Positions 54,271 through 63,560 are shown, counted from the first letter of the stretch. The stretch is DNA of 64,000 bases from [Clostridium] celerecrescens 18A (GCF_002797975.1 NZ_PGET01000001.1:4824001-4888000); one strand, 5' to 3'. The notes: generated from the sequence alone by a model not told the origin. Made by a program: numbers and translations.

Positions 54271-55626
54271 ATGGGAAAATATTTTGGAACAGATGGCTTC
54301 CGCGGGGAAGCCAATGTAACTCTAACCGTGGAGGATGCCTATAAGGTGGGCCGATTTTTAGGCTGGTACTATGGACAGAAAAATCCGGATGAAGTATGCA
54401 GGATTGTTATTGGAAAAGATACAAGACGCAGCAGCTATATGTTTGAATACTCACTGGTAGCGGGCCTTACCGCATCCGGAGCTGATGCATATCTTCTTCA
54501 TGTTACCACGACTCCAAGCGTATCTTATGTAGTACGCACCGAAGGATTTTCCTGCGGAATCATGATTTCCGCCAGCCATAATCCCTACTACGACAACGGA
54601 ATCAAGGTAATTAACGAAAAGGGTGAGAAGCTGGAAGAGAGTGTGACCCTGGAAATTGAAAAGTATCTGGATGGAGAAATCGGAGAACTGCCTATGGCAA
54701 AACGTGATAAAATCGGCCGTACCGTAGACTTTGCCGCAGGAAGAAACCGTTATATCGGTTATTTGATTTCCACAGCTACCAGATCCTTTAAGAATAAAAA
54801 GGTGGCTCTGGACTGTGCAAACGGCAGCGCCTCCGCCATTGCCAAGAATGTATTTGATGCCTTAGGGGCTGAAACCCATGTGATCAGCAATGAACCCAAC
54901 GGCTTAAACATCAATACAGGATGCGGTTCCACTCACATCGGGCAGCTTATGAAGTTTGTTAAAGAAGTGGGAGCAGACGTTGGATTTGCCTATGATGGAG
55001 ATGCGGACCGGTGTATTGCCGTGGATGAGAACGGTGAAGTGGTGGACGGAGATGCCATTTTGTATATTTGCGGAAAGTATATGAAGGAACAGGGAACCCT
55101 TAAGAATAACAAGGTGGTGACCACTATCATGTCCAACTTCGGTCTATACAAGGCCTTTGAACGGGAAGGCATTGAGTTTGAGAAAACGGCAGTAGGTGAT
55201 AAGTATGTTTATGAAAATATGTCAGCAAACGGAAATTGCCTGGGCGGGGAGCAGTCCGGCCATATAATTTTCAGTAAGCACGCTACCACGGGAGACGGTA
55301 TCTTAACTTCCTTAAAGGTAATGGAAGTCATTTTGGAAAAGAAGGAGAGCCTTGGGAAACTGGTTTCCGAGCTTGAGATCTATCCCCAGGTACTTAAAAA
55401 TGTCCGCGTCCACGATAAGACGGCGGCTCAGGATGACGAGGCGGTCAAGGCTGAAGTGGAAAAGGTGGCGGAAAGCCTTGGAAACAGCGGAAGGATCCTT
55501 CTTCGCCAGTCCGGCACAGAGCCTGTGGTACGGGTCATGGTAGAGGCTGCAGATCTGGAAACCTGTGAGAAATATGTGGATCAGGTCATAAAGGTTATGA
55601 AAGAAAAAGGCCATCTGCTTTCCTAG
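54271..55626 (+). CDS. glmM: Phosphoglucosamine mutase
   Basis: Converts glucosamine-6-phosphate to glucosamine-1-phosphate for peptidoglycan. The opening GKYFGTDGFRGEAN, the phosphoserine loop ISASHNPYYDNGIK, the metal loop YDGDADRC, the sugar loop GGEQSGHI and the phosphate loop RQSGTEPVVRV are all intact. The start is ATG 54271 with AAGGAAG upstream, giving 451 aa, the family length. In-frame upstream ATGs lack sites. Confidence 0.94.
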   Translation: MGKYFGTDGFRGEANVTLTVEDAYKVGRFLGWYYGQKNPDEVCRIVIGKDTRRSSYMFEYSLVAGLTASGADAYLLHVTTTPSVSYVVRTEGFSCGIMISASHNPYYDNGIKVINEKGEKLEESVTLEIEKYLDGEIGELPMAKRDKIGRTVDFAAGRNRYIGYLISTATRSFKNKKVALDCANGSASAIAKNVFDALGAETHVISNEPNGLNINTGCGSTHIGQLMKFVKEVGADVGFAYDGDADRCIAVDENGEVVDGDAILYICGKYMKEQGTLKNNKVVTTIMSNFGLYKAFEREGIEFEKTAVGDKYVYENMSANGNCLGGEQSGHIIFSKHATTGDGILTSLKVMEVILEKKESLGKLVSELEIYPQVLKNVRVHDKTAAQDDEAVKAEVEKVAESLGNSGRILLRQSGTEPVVRVMVEAADLETCEKYVDQVIKVMKEKGHLLS

Positions 55627-55664
55627 AAGCTTGTTAAAAGAATAGAAAGTGATCCAAAGTCCGG

Positions 55665-55697
55665 AGAAGCTTCCGGTTTTGGAAGCTTTCTATTTTT
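55665..55697 (+). terminator. Terminator after glmM
   Basis: AAGCTTCC pairs with GGAAGCTT (55667-55674, 55681-55688) around GGTTTT, then TCTATTTTTTT. Confidence 0.85.
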
Positions 55698-55713
55698 TTG
55701 CAGGTATGCGTAA

Positions 55714-55742
55714 TTGTAAATCAGGACAATTCATGATATGAT
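55714..55742 (+). promoter_or_regulatory. Sigma-A promoter of xpaC-telA
   Basis: TTGTAA (55714-55719), 17 bases, TATGAT (55737-55742). The start point near 55749 makes the ATG at 55752 nearly leaderless, which favours the ATG at 55785. Confidence 0.75.
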
Positions 55743-55784
55743 TAAGGTCTGATGCAACAAATTGTTTTTGGGAGACCAGGAAAT

Positions 55785-57077
55785 ATGGATAATAGAGAAT
55801 TTTCAAATTTAGGAGACCAGATCAGGGATTCGGTGCAGAATGCGATTGATTCCATGGATTTTAACCAGCTGAACAGAACCATATCCGATACGGTTAATTC
55901 TGCCCTGGAGGAAGCCAGGAGCCAGCTGATTAAGGGAGCGGAGTTTGGAAAAAACATACCGCCGGGAAGCTTTGGCAGCCAAAGAAGTGAAAGAACAGAG
56001 ACATACCGCAAGACGGAGTGGAGCGGAGCATCGGTACAAAGAGAGAGCCGTGAAGACGGACCTGGGTACCGGGCGTTTCAGACCAGCCGGGATGTTTTAA
56101 AAAGAACCGGTGACGGCCAGGGAGAACTGGCACAGTTAAACCAGACGGGCCGTGTATCAGGTATTTTGTATACAGTGTTTGGGAGCATTGGCATTGGTAT
56201 AATCCTGATTCTTCTTTTAGTCGTCTGGATTGTGGCTCTGGTGGTGAAGCCGGTCATCTGGGCTGTGGCAGGTGCAACCTTAATCTTGCTTCTGTTAGGC
56301 GGCGTATCCGGCTTTATGCTTCGTACAGGAATCGGCATTAGGGACCGGTTAAAGAGGGCCAGAATTTATGCAAAACAGTCGGGAAAGCGGATGTACTGCA
56401 GCATTGAGGAACTGGCTGGAAACATTGGAAGATCCCGTGAATTTGTATTGAAGGACGTCCAAAAGATGATCAAGCTTGGAATTTTCAGGCAGGCTTATCT
56501 GGATGAACAAAAGACCTGCCTGATCTTAAGCGAGAACACCTACAGACAGTATCTGGAATGTCAGAAGGCCCTTAAGGAAAGGGAGCTGGAAGTAGCCAGG
56601 GAAAAAGCAAAGGAAGAAACTCCTTCAGAGGAAATAAAGCAGATGATGGCCGACGGCCAGAACTATTTAAGGATATTACGGGAGGCCAATGATGCCATAC
56701 CTGGGGAAGTGATTTCCCAGAAGATTTCAAGCCTTGAGCATGTGATCCGCAGGATTTTTGAATCGGTTTCCAAACATCCTGGGCGAATCGGGGAGATGGA
56801 GCGTTTTATGGAATATTACCTTCCCACAACGGTAAAACTGGTAAATGCGTACAGGGATTTTGACAGTGTAGGTACCCAGGGGGCCAATATTTCTTCCGCA
56901 AAGGCGGAGATAGAGAGAACTCTTGACACGATAAACCAGGCCTTTGAGCGGCTGCTTGATGATCTTTATCAGGATGCTGCCTTAGATGTTTCTACAGATG
57001 CATCGGTGATCCAGACGATGTTAAAAAAGGATGGCTGGGCGGAAAGCGATTTTACAGGAGGTATGAAGAATGAGTAA
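55785..57077 (+). CDS. xpaC: XpaC-like membrane protein
   Basis: XpaC (5-bromo-4-chloroindolyl phosphate hydrolysis family), usually paired with TelA. The function is not settled. The N-terminal 130 residues are polar. Two adjacent membrane helices (about 132-180) follow, then a long helical cytoplasmic domain with SREFVLKDVQKMIKLG and PTTVKLVNAYRDFDS. The start is chosen at 55785 because the promoter lies too close to the ATG at 55752. It overlaps telA by eight bases. Confidence 0.83.
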   Translation: MDNREFSNLGDQIRDSVQNAIDSMDFNQLNRTISDTVNSALEEARSQLIKGAEFGKNIPPGSFGSQRSERTETYRKTEWSGASVQRESREDGPGYRAFQTSRDVLKRTGDGQGELAQLNQTGRVSGILYTVFGSIGIGIILILLLVVWIVALVVKPVIWAVAGATLILLLLGGVSGFMLRTGIGIRDRLKRARIYAKQSGKRMYCSIEELAGNIGRSREFVLKDVQKMIKLGIFRQAYLDEQKTCLILSENTYRQYLECQKALKERELEVAREKAKEETPSEEIKQMMADGQNYLRILREANDAIPGEVISQKISSLEHVIRRIFESVSKHPGRIGEMERFMEYYLPTTVKLVNAYRDFDSVGTQGANISSAKAEIERTLDTINQAFERLLDDLYQDAALDVSTDASVIQTMLKKDGWAESDFTGGMKNE

Positions 57078-58227
57078 GGATATTGAAGAGATGTTAAAGG
57101 AAGCGCCGGAACTGACCCTGTCACCTCTTGGGGCCGGCGGAATGGAAGAAACCCAGCTGGTGCAGACAGAAAGCGTTCTTAAAGCGGTCGAGGAAGTGCC
57201 GGCAGCTGACTTAACGCCGGAAGAAGAAAGACGGGTGGCTGACTTTGCGGAAAAGATCGATTTAAGGGATTCCAATCTGATTCTTCAGTATGGAGCCGGT
57301 GCCCAGAAAAAGATTGCTGATTTTTCAGAAGCAGCTCTTGATAATGTAAAATCCAAGGATCTGGGGGAAGTGGGTCAGATCCTGTCAGAGGTGGTTGTTG
57401 AGCTTAAGAGCATCGAAGTGGAGGAAGAAGAAAAAGGTCTTTTCGGCTTTTTCAAAAAAAGCGTAAACCGGGTGGAAGGCATTAAGGCAAAGTATGCCAA
57501 GGCAGAAACCAATGTAAACCAGATTTGTAAGGTCCTTCAGAACCATCAGATCCAGTTGTTAAAGGATATCGCCCTTCTGGATAAAATGTATGATTTAAAT
57601 ACCACGTATTTTAAAGAACTTACCATGTATATTATGGCTGGAAAAAGGAAGCTTGCCAGAGTGCAGCAGGAAGAGCTGCCGGCACTTTTGGAGAGGGCGG
57701 CAAAAAGCGGACTTCCGGAAGATGCCCAGGCAGCCAATGACTTGTCTTCCATGCTGAACCGTTTTGAGAAGAAGCTTCATGACCTGGAGCTTACCCGCAT
57801 GATATCCATTCAGATGGCGCCTCAGATCCGTCTTGTCCAGAACAATGACACCTTAATGACGGAAAAGATACAGTCCACACTGGTGAACACCATTCCTCTC
57901 TGGAAGAGCCAGATGGTACTTGCCATCGGAATCAGCCATTCCGAGCAGGCGGCAAAGGCCCAGCGGGAAGTGACGGATATGACCAATGATCTTTTAAAGA
58001 AGAATGCAGAGGTATTAAAAACCGCAACCATTCAGACAGCAAAGGAATCAGAACGGGGAATCGTGGACATGGAGACACTTAAGAAGACCAATGAATCCCT
58101 GATAACAACTTTGGATGAAGTCGTCCGGATCCAGGCGGATGGCAGGACAAAACGCCGGGAAGCAGAAGTGGAGTTAAGCCGGATGGAAGGGGAGCTTAAG
58201 TCCAAGCTTTTACAGCTTAGTAAATAA
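57070..58227 (+). CDS. telA: TelA-family toxic anion resistance protein
   Basis: Cytoplasmic helical protein of the TelA family, associated with tellurite, envelope-stress and antimicrobial tolerance. The motifs FGFFKKSVNRVEGIKAKY, MYDLNTTYFKELTMYIMAG and NTIPLWKSQMVLAIGI are family signatures. At 385 aa it is normal. It starts within the end of xpaC, so the two proteins are probably made in equal amounts and work together. A strong terminator follows. Confidence 0.92.
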   Translation: MSKDIEEMLKEAPELTLSPLGAGGMEETQLVQTESVLKAVEEVPAADLTPEEERRVADFAEKIDLRDSNLILQYGAGAQKKIADFSEAALDNVKSKDLGEVGQILSEVVVELKSIEVEEEEKGLFGFFKKSVNRVEGIKAKYAKAETNVNQICKVLQNHQIQLLKDIALLDKMYDLNTTYFKELTMYIMAGKRKLARVQQEELPALLERAAKSGLPEDAQAANDLSSMLNRFEKKLHDLELTRMISIQMAPQIRLVQNNDTLMTEKIQSTLVNTIPLWKSQMVLAIGISHSEQAAKAQREVTDMTNDLLKKNAEVLKTATIQTAKESERGIVDMETLKKTNESLITTLDEVVRIQADGRTKRREAEVELSRMEGELKSKLLQLSK

Positions 58228-58232
58228 CAAGC

Positions 58233-58280
58233 AAAAAGACTTACAATAGAAAATTAATTTTTCTGTTGTAAGTCTTTTTT
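58233..58280 (+). terminator. Terminator after telA
   Basis: A 14-bp class stem AAAAAGACTTACAA / TTGTAAGTCTTTTTT with a further inner AGAAAA/TTTTCT pair. Its right arm contains the -35 box of the leuA promoter. Confidence 0.85.
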
Positions 58281-58294
58281 AGTCGTGCTATAAT
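58266..58294 (+). promoter_or_regulatory. Sigma-A promoter of leuA, overlapping the telA terminator
   Basis: TTGTAA (58266-58271), exactly 17 bases, TATAAT (58289-58294). The -35 box is also the start of the right arm of the terminator. Confidence 0.8.
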
Positions 58295-58354
58295 AACATA
58301 ACACTTCACCGTGACACACTGTCAGAGCACGGTATGTGATTTTAATGCAAAGGA

Positions 58355-58444
58355 ATGATGATAGATGGGGTTAGACCTGTAAAAACCACGTTGTTCATTG
58401 TCAAAAGATACAGCGTGATTTATCGACTCCAAAGCCTGTGTTAA
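58355..58444 (+). CDS. Candidate 29-residue leader peptide before leuA
   Basis: MMIDGVRPVKTTLFIVKRYS plus nine residues, with AAAGGA upstream. It sits in a 228-base leader followed by CTGTT/AACAG and CGGC/GCCG hairpins. It has three Leu codons (TTG, CTC, CTG) spread out and no run of them, so classic leucine attenuation is doubtful. No T-box consensus is seen. Confidence 0.3.
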   Translation: MMIDGVRPVKTTLFIVKRYSVIYRLQSLC

Positions 58445-58522
58445 GTTTTTTCTGTTTCAAGAACAGATTCGGCAATTCGCCGGACAAAGCAGACGATTAC
58501 ATAATTATGGAGGAGATAAAAC

Positions 58523-60190
58523 ATGTTGAATTATCAAAGATATAAAAGAGTACCGGTAGTCACCTATCCGGAAAGACAATGGCCGTGCAATGAGATTAAG
58601 AAGGCGCCGATCTGGTGCAGCGTTGATTTAAGGGATGGAAACCAGGCCCTTACGGAGCCCATGGTTGTGGAAGAGAAGATCGAGATGTTTGATCTCCTGA
58701 TCCGGTTGGGTTTTAAAGAGATTGAGGTCGGTTTTCCGGCAGCTTCCCAGATTGAATATGATTTCTTAAGGCAGCTTGTGGAACGTAAACTGATTCCTGA
58801 TGATGTGGTCATTCAGGTTCTGGTTCAGTGCAGAGAGCATTTGATCAAGAGGACCTTTGAAGCCCTTCAGGGAGTTAAGAAGGCAGTTGTGCATATCTAC
58901 AATTCCACTTCAACTCTTCAGCGGGATGTGGTTTTCGGCAAGGGCCGGGAAGAAATCAGGGAGATCGCCGTAAAGGGAACGGAATGGGTGAAGCAGTATA
59001 TGCAGGACTTTGATGGAGAAGTGGTTCTTGAATATTCTCCTGAAAGCTTTACAGGAACAGAGCTGGATTTTGCTTTGGATATTTGTACGGCAGTCCAGGA
59101 AACCTGGGGCGCAACTCCGGATAAGAAAATTATCTTCAACCTTCCTTCTACTGTGGAGATGAATACTCCTAACGTTTATGCGGATCAGATCGAATGGATG
59201 AATACTCATTTCAAGGACCGTGACAGCATTATTTTAAGCGTTCACCCCCACAATGACCGGGGAACCGGGATCGCAGCCACGGAGCTTGCTCTGCTGGCAG
59301 GAGCCGACCGGGTGGAAGGTACGCTTTTAGGAAACGGCGAACGGACCGGGAATGTAGATATTTTAACAGTCGCATACAACATGTTCTCTCACGGGATCAA
59401 TCCGGAGCTTCACATTGAGAATATTCGTGAGATCGTTGACATATATGAACGATGCACCAAGATGGAAGTGGAGCCAAGACATCCATATGCAGGAAAGCTT
59501 GTTTTTACCGCCTTTTCCGGCTCCCACCAGGATGCCATCAACAAAGGCATGCAGGCCATGCGGGATAGAAAGAATACTTACTGGGAGGTTCCTTACCTGC
59601 CCATTGACCCATCAGATATCGGCAGGCAGTATGAGCCTATCGTGCGGATCAACAGCCAGTCCGGCAAGGGCGGCGTAGCCTTTGTCATGGATACCTTCTA
59701 CGGCTTCAAGCTTCCAAAGGGTATGCATAAGGAGTTTGCAGATGTGATTCAGGCGATTTCTGAAAAGCAGGGTGAGGTTGCTCCTGAGCAGATTATGGAT
59801 GAGTTTAAGAGCAATTACACAGAGAAGAAAGAACCGATCCATTTCCGCAAAGCACAGATTACGGAAGCAGAAGATGATACACCGTTCTCAACAGCTGCGA
59901 AAGTCCGCTATACCGATCATGGTGTTGAGAAAATCTTCGAGGGTGTTGGTAACGGACCTATTGATGCGGTACAGAAGGGGCTTGAGAAAGAACTTGGCAT
60001 TGAGATCCGGGTTCTTGACTACTACGAGCATGCCCTTGCTTCCGGTTCCGGAGCGCAGGCGGCCTCCTATATTCATCTCTTAGATGTGAAGACAGGAAAA
60101 GCCACCTACGGTGTGGGCATCAGCTCCAACATTACAAGAGCGTCTATCCGCGGTATCTTCAGCGCAGTCAACCGGTTATTCTATTCATAA
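58523..60190 (+). CDS. leuA: 2-isopropylmalate synthase (long form)
   Basis: First committed step of leucine synthesis: acetyl-CoA with 2-oxoisovalerate. The TIM-barrel catalytic domain (about 1-400) has SVDLRDGNQAL, the metal-binding HPHNDRGTGIAATELALLAGA and NGERTGN. The C-terminal regulatory domain (about 430-555, allosteric leucine) ends in ITRASIRGIFSAVNR. At 555 aa it belongs to the LeuA2-type group. GGAGGAG lies nine bases before the ATG. Confidence 0.95.
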   Translation: MLNYQRYKRVPVVTYPERQWPCNEIKKAPIWCSVDLRDGNQALTEPMVVEEKIEMFDLLIRLGFKEIEVGFPAASQIEYDFLRQLVERKLIPDDVVIQVLVQCREHLIKRTFEALQGVKKAVVHIYNSTSTLQRDVVFGKGREEIREIAVKGTEWVKQYMQDFDGEVVLEYSPESFTGTELDFALDICTAVQETWGATPDKKIIFNLPSTVEMNTPNVYADQIEWMNTHFKDRDSIILSVHPHNDRGTGIAATELALLAGADRVEGTLLGNGERTGNVDILTVAYNMFSHGINPELHIENIREIVDIYERCTKMEVEPRHPYAGKLVFTAFSGSHQDAINKGMQAMRDRKNTYWEVPYLPIDPSDIGRQYEPIVRINSQSGKGGVAFVMDTFYGFKLPKGMHKEFADVIQAISEKQGEVAPEQIMDEFKSNYTEKKEPIHFRKAQITEAEDDTPFSTAAKVRYTDHGVEKIFEGVGNGPIDAVQKGLEKELGIEIRVLDYYEHALASGSGAQAASYIHLLDVKTGKATYGVGISSNITRASIRGIFSAVNRLFYS

Positions 60191-60197
60191 ATATATG

Positions 60198-60232
60198 GGC
60201 CAGCCTTTGAGAAAAGGCTGGCCTTATTTTTA
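60198..60232 (+). terminator. Terminator after leuA
   Basis: GGCCAGCCTT pairs with AAGGCTGGCC (60198-60207, 60214-60223), then TTATTTTTAT. Confidence 0.85.
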
Positions 60233-60253
60233 TGTTTTGGCGGAAAACTTAAA

Positions 60254-61261
60254 TCAGATTTTTGCAGTTGATTCCCTGATCACCAGTTCTGCATCCAGGA
60301 TCAGTGATTTTGGGGAGCTGGAGGGATTTTCCATCATTTCCAGGAGCATTTCACAGGCAGTATACCCAAGCTGCAGGCAGGGCTGGTTGACCGTTGTGAT
60401 GGAAGGACAGGTCATAGTGGAAAATTCGATGTTATCAAAACCCACCACCATGATGTCCTTTGGTACATTGAGTTTAAAGCGCTTTGCCGCCCGGATGACG
60501 GCAGCCGCAAATATATCGGAGACCACAAAGAAGGCGTTGGGTCTTGGCTCACTGTTTAATAAACGGCAGATGGCAGCGTAAGCCATCTGGTAGTTGATCT
60601 CCGGAAGCTGTATGATCCAGTTTTGAGGGACAGAGATTTCCGCCTTTTTTAAGGCACTCAAATATCCCTCCTGCCGCTTTACCGCATATTTAAAGCTTAA
60701 AGGCCCATTGATGAGGGCAATTTTATTGCAGCCGCAATGATAGAGATATCCGGTGGCTGCCTCTGCAGCGGAAAAATCGTCAATGCTGACATAGGGGTAT
60801 CCTGAGGCGTCTTCGTTGTATTCGCAGCACTGCACCAGAGGGGTAATGGCGCGTATCTGTTTTAACTGTTCTTCCGATGCCCGGTTCAAAAGGATGGAAC
60901 CGGCGGCGTTGACACGGTGGAGCAGATTGCAGAAATTGCGGATAGACCCTCTGTCCAATGGTGATTCATTGATGAGTAAATGACAGCCATGGGCCTTTGC
61001 AGAAACTCTAGCCCCTTTTATGACCTCCTGATAGAAAACATTTTCAATTCCCGGAATATTCAGAACAATCAGCGGCTGCTCTTCAATGGAGGGCGGAGCA
61101 GTGGATTCAAAGGCATATCCAAGAGCTGCCATAGCGCTTTCCACCCGTTTCGCGGTATCTGCCTTGACTTGTTCCCTGTGATTTAACACACGGGAGACGG
61201 TGGCCGGTGAAACTCCCGCCTGTCTTGCAATATCTTCTATTGTAATTTTTTCCTGTTTCAT
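60254..61261 (-). CDS. LacI-family regulator of the downstream catabolic operon
   Basis: Helix-turn-helix IEDIARQAGVSPATVSRVLN at residues 8-27, then a sugar-sensing domain of about 270 residues with the usual VGFDNIEFSTMTCPSITTV end. It is divergent from the dehydrogenase-isomerase-binding protein operon, with 281 bases between. It most likely represses that operon. A GGAA-type site lies upstream of the ATG. Confidence 0.92.
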   Translation of the reverse strand: MKQEKITIEDIARQAGVSPATVSRVLNHREQVKADTAKRVESAMAALGYAFESTAPPSIEEQPLIVLNIPGIENVFYQEVIKGARVSAKAHGCHLLINESPLDRGSIRNFCNLLHRVNAAGSILLNRASEEQLKQIRAITPLVQCCEYNEDASGYPYVSIDDFSAAEAATGYLYHCGCNKIALINGPLSFKYAVKRQEGYLSALKKAEISVPQNWIIQLPEINYQMAYAAICRLLNSEPRPNAFFVVSDIFAAAVIRAAKRFKLNVPKDIMVVGFDNIEFSTMTCPSITTVNQPCLQLGYTACEMLLEMMENPSSSPKSLILDAELVIRESTAKI

Positions 61262-61331
61262 TCCCTGTTCTTCCTTTGCTTAGTTCTTTCTTTTGTTTAT
61301 ATCATGAGAAAGACTTATTGTAAATATAAAG

Positions 61332-61349
61332 TTTTCATAATTATGAAAA
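61332..61349. promoter_or_regulatory. Perfect 18-bp palindrome, candidate operator
   Basis: TTTTCATAATTATGAAAA, followed after one base by another TTTTC. It lies 71 bases before the lacI start and about 100 bases upstream of the plus-strand promoter. It lacks the central CG common in LacI operators, so ownership is uncertain. Confidence 0.5.
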
Positions 61350-61447
61350 GTTTTCAGAAAATCAAGAGGACGATTGTGCAGATTGATTATATTATCACAA
61401 TAGAATCTGGATATAACATGGAAAAACTATTAATATCGCCCAAAAAC

Positions 61448-61476
61448 TTGAAAATAAAGTAAGAAAATGTTAAAAT
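61448..61476 (+). promoter_or_regulatory. Sigma-A promoter of the catabolic operon
   Basis: TTGAAA (61448-61453), 17 bases, TAAAAT (61471-61476). The rest of 61262-61542 shows only the palindrome and AT-rich sequence. Confidence 0.75.
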
Positions 61477-61542
61477 CACCTTGAAAAAATGAAAGAAATG
61501 AAAAGCAATATGAAAGCCAATCGGAAGAGGAAGGAACATGTT

Positions 61543-62586
61543 ATGAAGGTAGGAATCATTGGGTGCGGAAGGGTCGCACAGACAAGACATATCCCTGAAT
61601 ACGGGGCGTATCCCGGAGTCCAGATTGCAGGCTATTATGATTTCAACGAGGAACGGGCAAGGGAGCTGGCTGCAGTTTACGGCGGAAAGGTATATGATTC
61701 TGCAGATGCCTTACTGGCTGACCGGGGAATCGATGCGGTGAGTATCTGTACGGCCAATCATACACATGCGGAAATTACCATTAAGGCCCTTCGGTCGGGA
61801 AAGCATGTACTTTGTGAAAAGCCCATGGCTGTAAGCCTTGAGGAATGTAAAGCAATGGTACACGCGGCGGCAGAGAACAACCGGCAGCTGATGATCGGAC
61901 AAAATCAGAGATTTGCCAAAGCTCATGTACGGGCAAAGGAGCTTCTATCAGCAGATACGATCGGAAAGGTCCTCACATTTAAGACCACATTCGGGCATGG
62001 CGGGCCGGAATCCTGGAGCATCGATGGGGCAAACAGCTGGTTTTTTGATAAAGACAGGGCTTCCATGGGAGCTATGGCTGATCTGGGAGTTCATAAGACG
62101 GATCTGATCCAATATCTTTTGGGCCAGAAAGTCGCAGCTGTGACTGCCCAGCTGCTGACTCTGGATAAGAGATATGAGTCAGGAAAGCTGATCGGGGTGG
62201 ATGACAATGCCATCTGTATCTATGAGATGGAAGATGGTGCTATAGGAACCATGACAGCCAGCTGGACTTATTATGGCAGGGAAGATAATTCTACAGTTCT
62301 TTATGGGACCAAGGGGATCATGAAGATTTATGACGATCCGGAACACTCCATTTCTGTGGTTTTGAAAAATGGGGAACGGATCTTATATGACATTGATAAA
62401 ATACAGACCAATGACAATCAGACAAAATCCGGAATTATCGATGCATTTGTGGATGCCATTAAGGCGGGGACAGAGGTGCCGGTCAGCGGGGCCGATGTAT
62501 TAAGCGCCATGGAAGCTGTGTTTGCCTGCCTGGAATCAGGCAGGGAGAAACGAAGGATCGCCATTGGGAAAAAGGGGGAAAGGTAG
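61543..62586 (+). CDS. Gfo/Idh/MocA-family oxidoreductase
   Basis: NAD(P)-dependent dehydrogenase of a sugar or cyclitol. Rossmann motif VGIIGCGRVAQTRHIPEY at the N-terminus, the EKPMA motif (LCEKPMAVS) with its conserved Lys, and the substrate domain from about 125. The start is ATG 61543 with AAGGA upstream; the frame is open further up without a site. It is followed by the isomerase gene one base later, so they act in one pathway. An inositol-like or modified-sugar substrate is plausible. Confidence 0.88.
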   Translation: MKVGIIGCGRVAQTRHIPEYGAYPGVQIAGYYDFNEERARELAAVYGGKVYDSADALLADRGIDAVSICTANHTHAEITIKALRSGKHVLCEKPMAVSLEECKAMVHAAAENNRQLMIGQNQRFAKAHVRAKELLSADTIGKVLTFKTTFGHGGPESWSIDGANSWFFDKDRASMGAMADLGVHKTDLIQYLLGQKVAAVTAQLLTLDKRYESGKLIGVDDNAICIYEMEDGAIGTMTASWTYYGREDNSTVLYGTKGIMKIYDDPEHSISVVLKNGERILYDIDKIQTNDNQTKSGIIDAFVDAIKAGTEVPVSGADVLSAMEAVFACLESGREKRRIAIGKKGER

Positions 62587-62587
62587 C

Positions 62588-63502
62588 ATGAAACTGGGAT
62601 TTGTCAGTGCGATTCTGGCTGAATGGACTTTTGAGGAAATGATCGATACGGCGGCGGCAATGGGCTTTCAGTGTGTGGAAGTGGCTTGTTGGCCTCAGGG
62701 AAAGGCAGAACGCAGATATGCGGGAGTCAGCCATATTGACGTGGCCGGTTTAACAGAGGATAAGGCGGAGTACATAAGAAACTACTGCAAAGAAAGGAAT
62801 GTGGATATTTCCGCCCTTGCTTTTTATCCCAACGTAATGGAAGAGGATGAGGAAAAAAGGCAGGCCAATATCTTCCATCTTAAGAGGGTGATCGATGCCA
62901 GCGCCGTCCTGGGCGTTCGTCTGGTGACCACGTTTATCGGCAGGGACCAGACAAAGACCGTGGAAGAAAACTTAGAGCTGGTGAAAGAAATATGGCCGCC
63001 CATTCTTGCCTATGCAGAGGAAAAAAATGTGCGGATCGCCATTGAGAACTGCCCCATGCTGTTTGGCAGGGAGCAGTGGCCCGGCGGTCAGAACTTAATG
63101 ACATCACCGGCGAACTGGGAAAAGATATTTGAAATCCTGCCCAATGAAAATCTTGGGATCAATTATGACCCTTCCCATTTTGTCTGGCAGATGATGGATT
63201 ATATTAAGCCTCTTTACCAGTTCCGTAATAAGATCTTTCATGTCCATTATAAGGACATTAAATTATATGAGGATGAGTTGAAAAAGGTGGGGACCATGGC
63301 ATATCCTCTGGATTATATGTCGCCAAAGCTTCCCGGCCTTGGGGATGTGAACTGGGGAAAATATGTCAGCGCGTTAACGGATATCGGTTATGACGGGTTC
63401 ACCTGCATTGAAGTAGAAGACAGGGCGTTTGAGGGCACCAGGGAAAAGACCCTGGACAGTCTGAAACTGTCTAAGAAGTATATGGACCAGTTTATCATTT
63501 AG
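62588..63502 (+). CDS. Sugar phosphate isomerase/epimerase (AP-endonuclease-2-like TIM barrel)
   Basis: Metal-dependent isomerase or epimerase of the IolE/IolI-type superfamily. The motifs RIAIENCPMLF (metal Glu), NYDPSHFVWQ (Asp, His), KIFHVHYKD and FTCIEVED (Glu) form the metal site. The start is at 62588 with a purine-rich GGGGGAAAGG upstream. An open frame from 62522 overlaps the dehydrogenase and is not a start. Cotranscribed with the dehydrogenase. Confidence 0.88.
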   Translation: MKLGFVSAILAEWTFEEMIDTAAAMGFQCVEVACWPQGKAERRYAGVSHIDVAGLTEDKAEYIRNYCKERNVDISALAFYPNVMEEDEEKRQANIFHLKRVIDASAVLGVRLVTTFIGRDQTKTVEENLELVKEIWPPILAYAEEKNVRIAIENCPMLFGREQWPGGQNLMTSPANWEKIFEILPNENLGINYDPSHFVWQMMDYIKPLYQFRNKIFHVHYKDIKLYEDELKKVGTMAYPLDYMSPKLPGLGDVNWGKYVSALTDIGYDGFTCIEVEDRAFEGTREKTLDSLKLSKKYMDQFII

Positions 63503-63560
63503 ATTAAGGCAGCAAAAATGCTTTGATAGAGAAGGAAAATGTAAAAGGAGGATCAGTAAT

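Noticed and set aside
58295..58522. T-box leader before leuA
   Set aside because: No AGGGTGG-type T-box sequence and no clear antiterminator/terminator pair.
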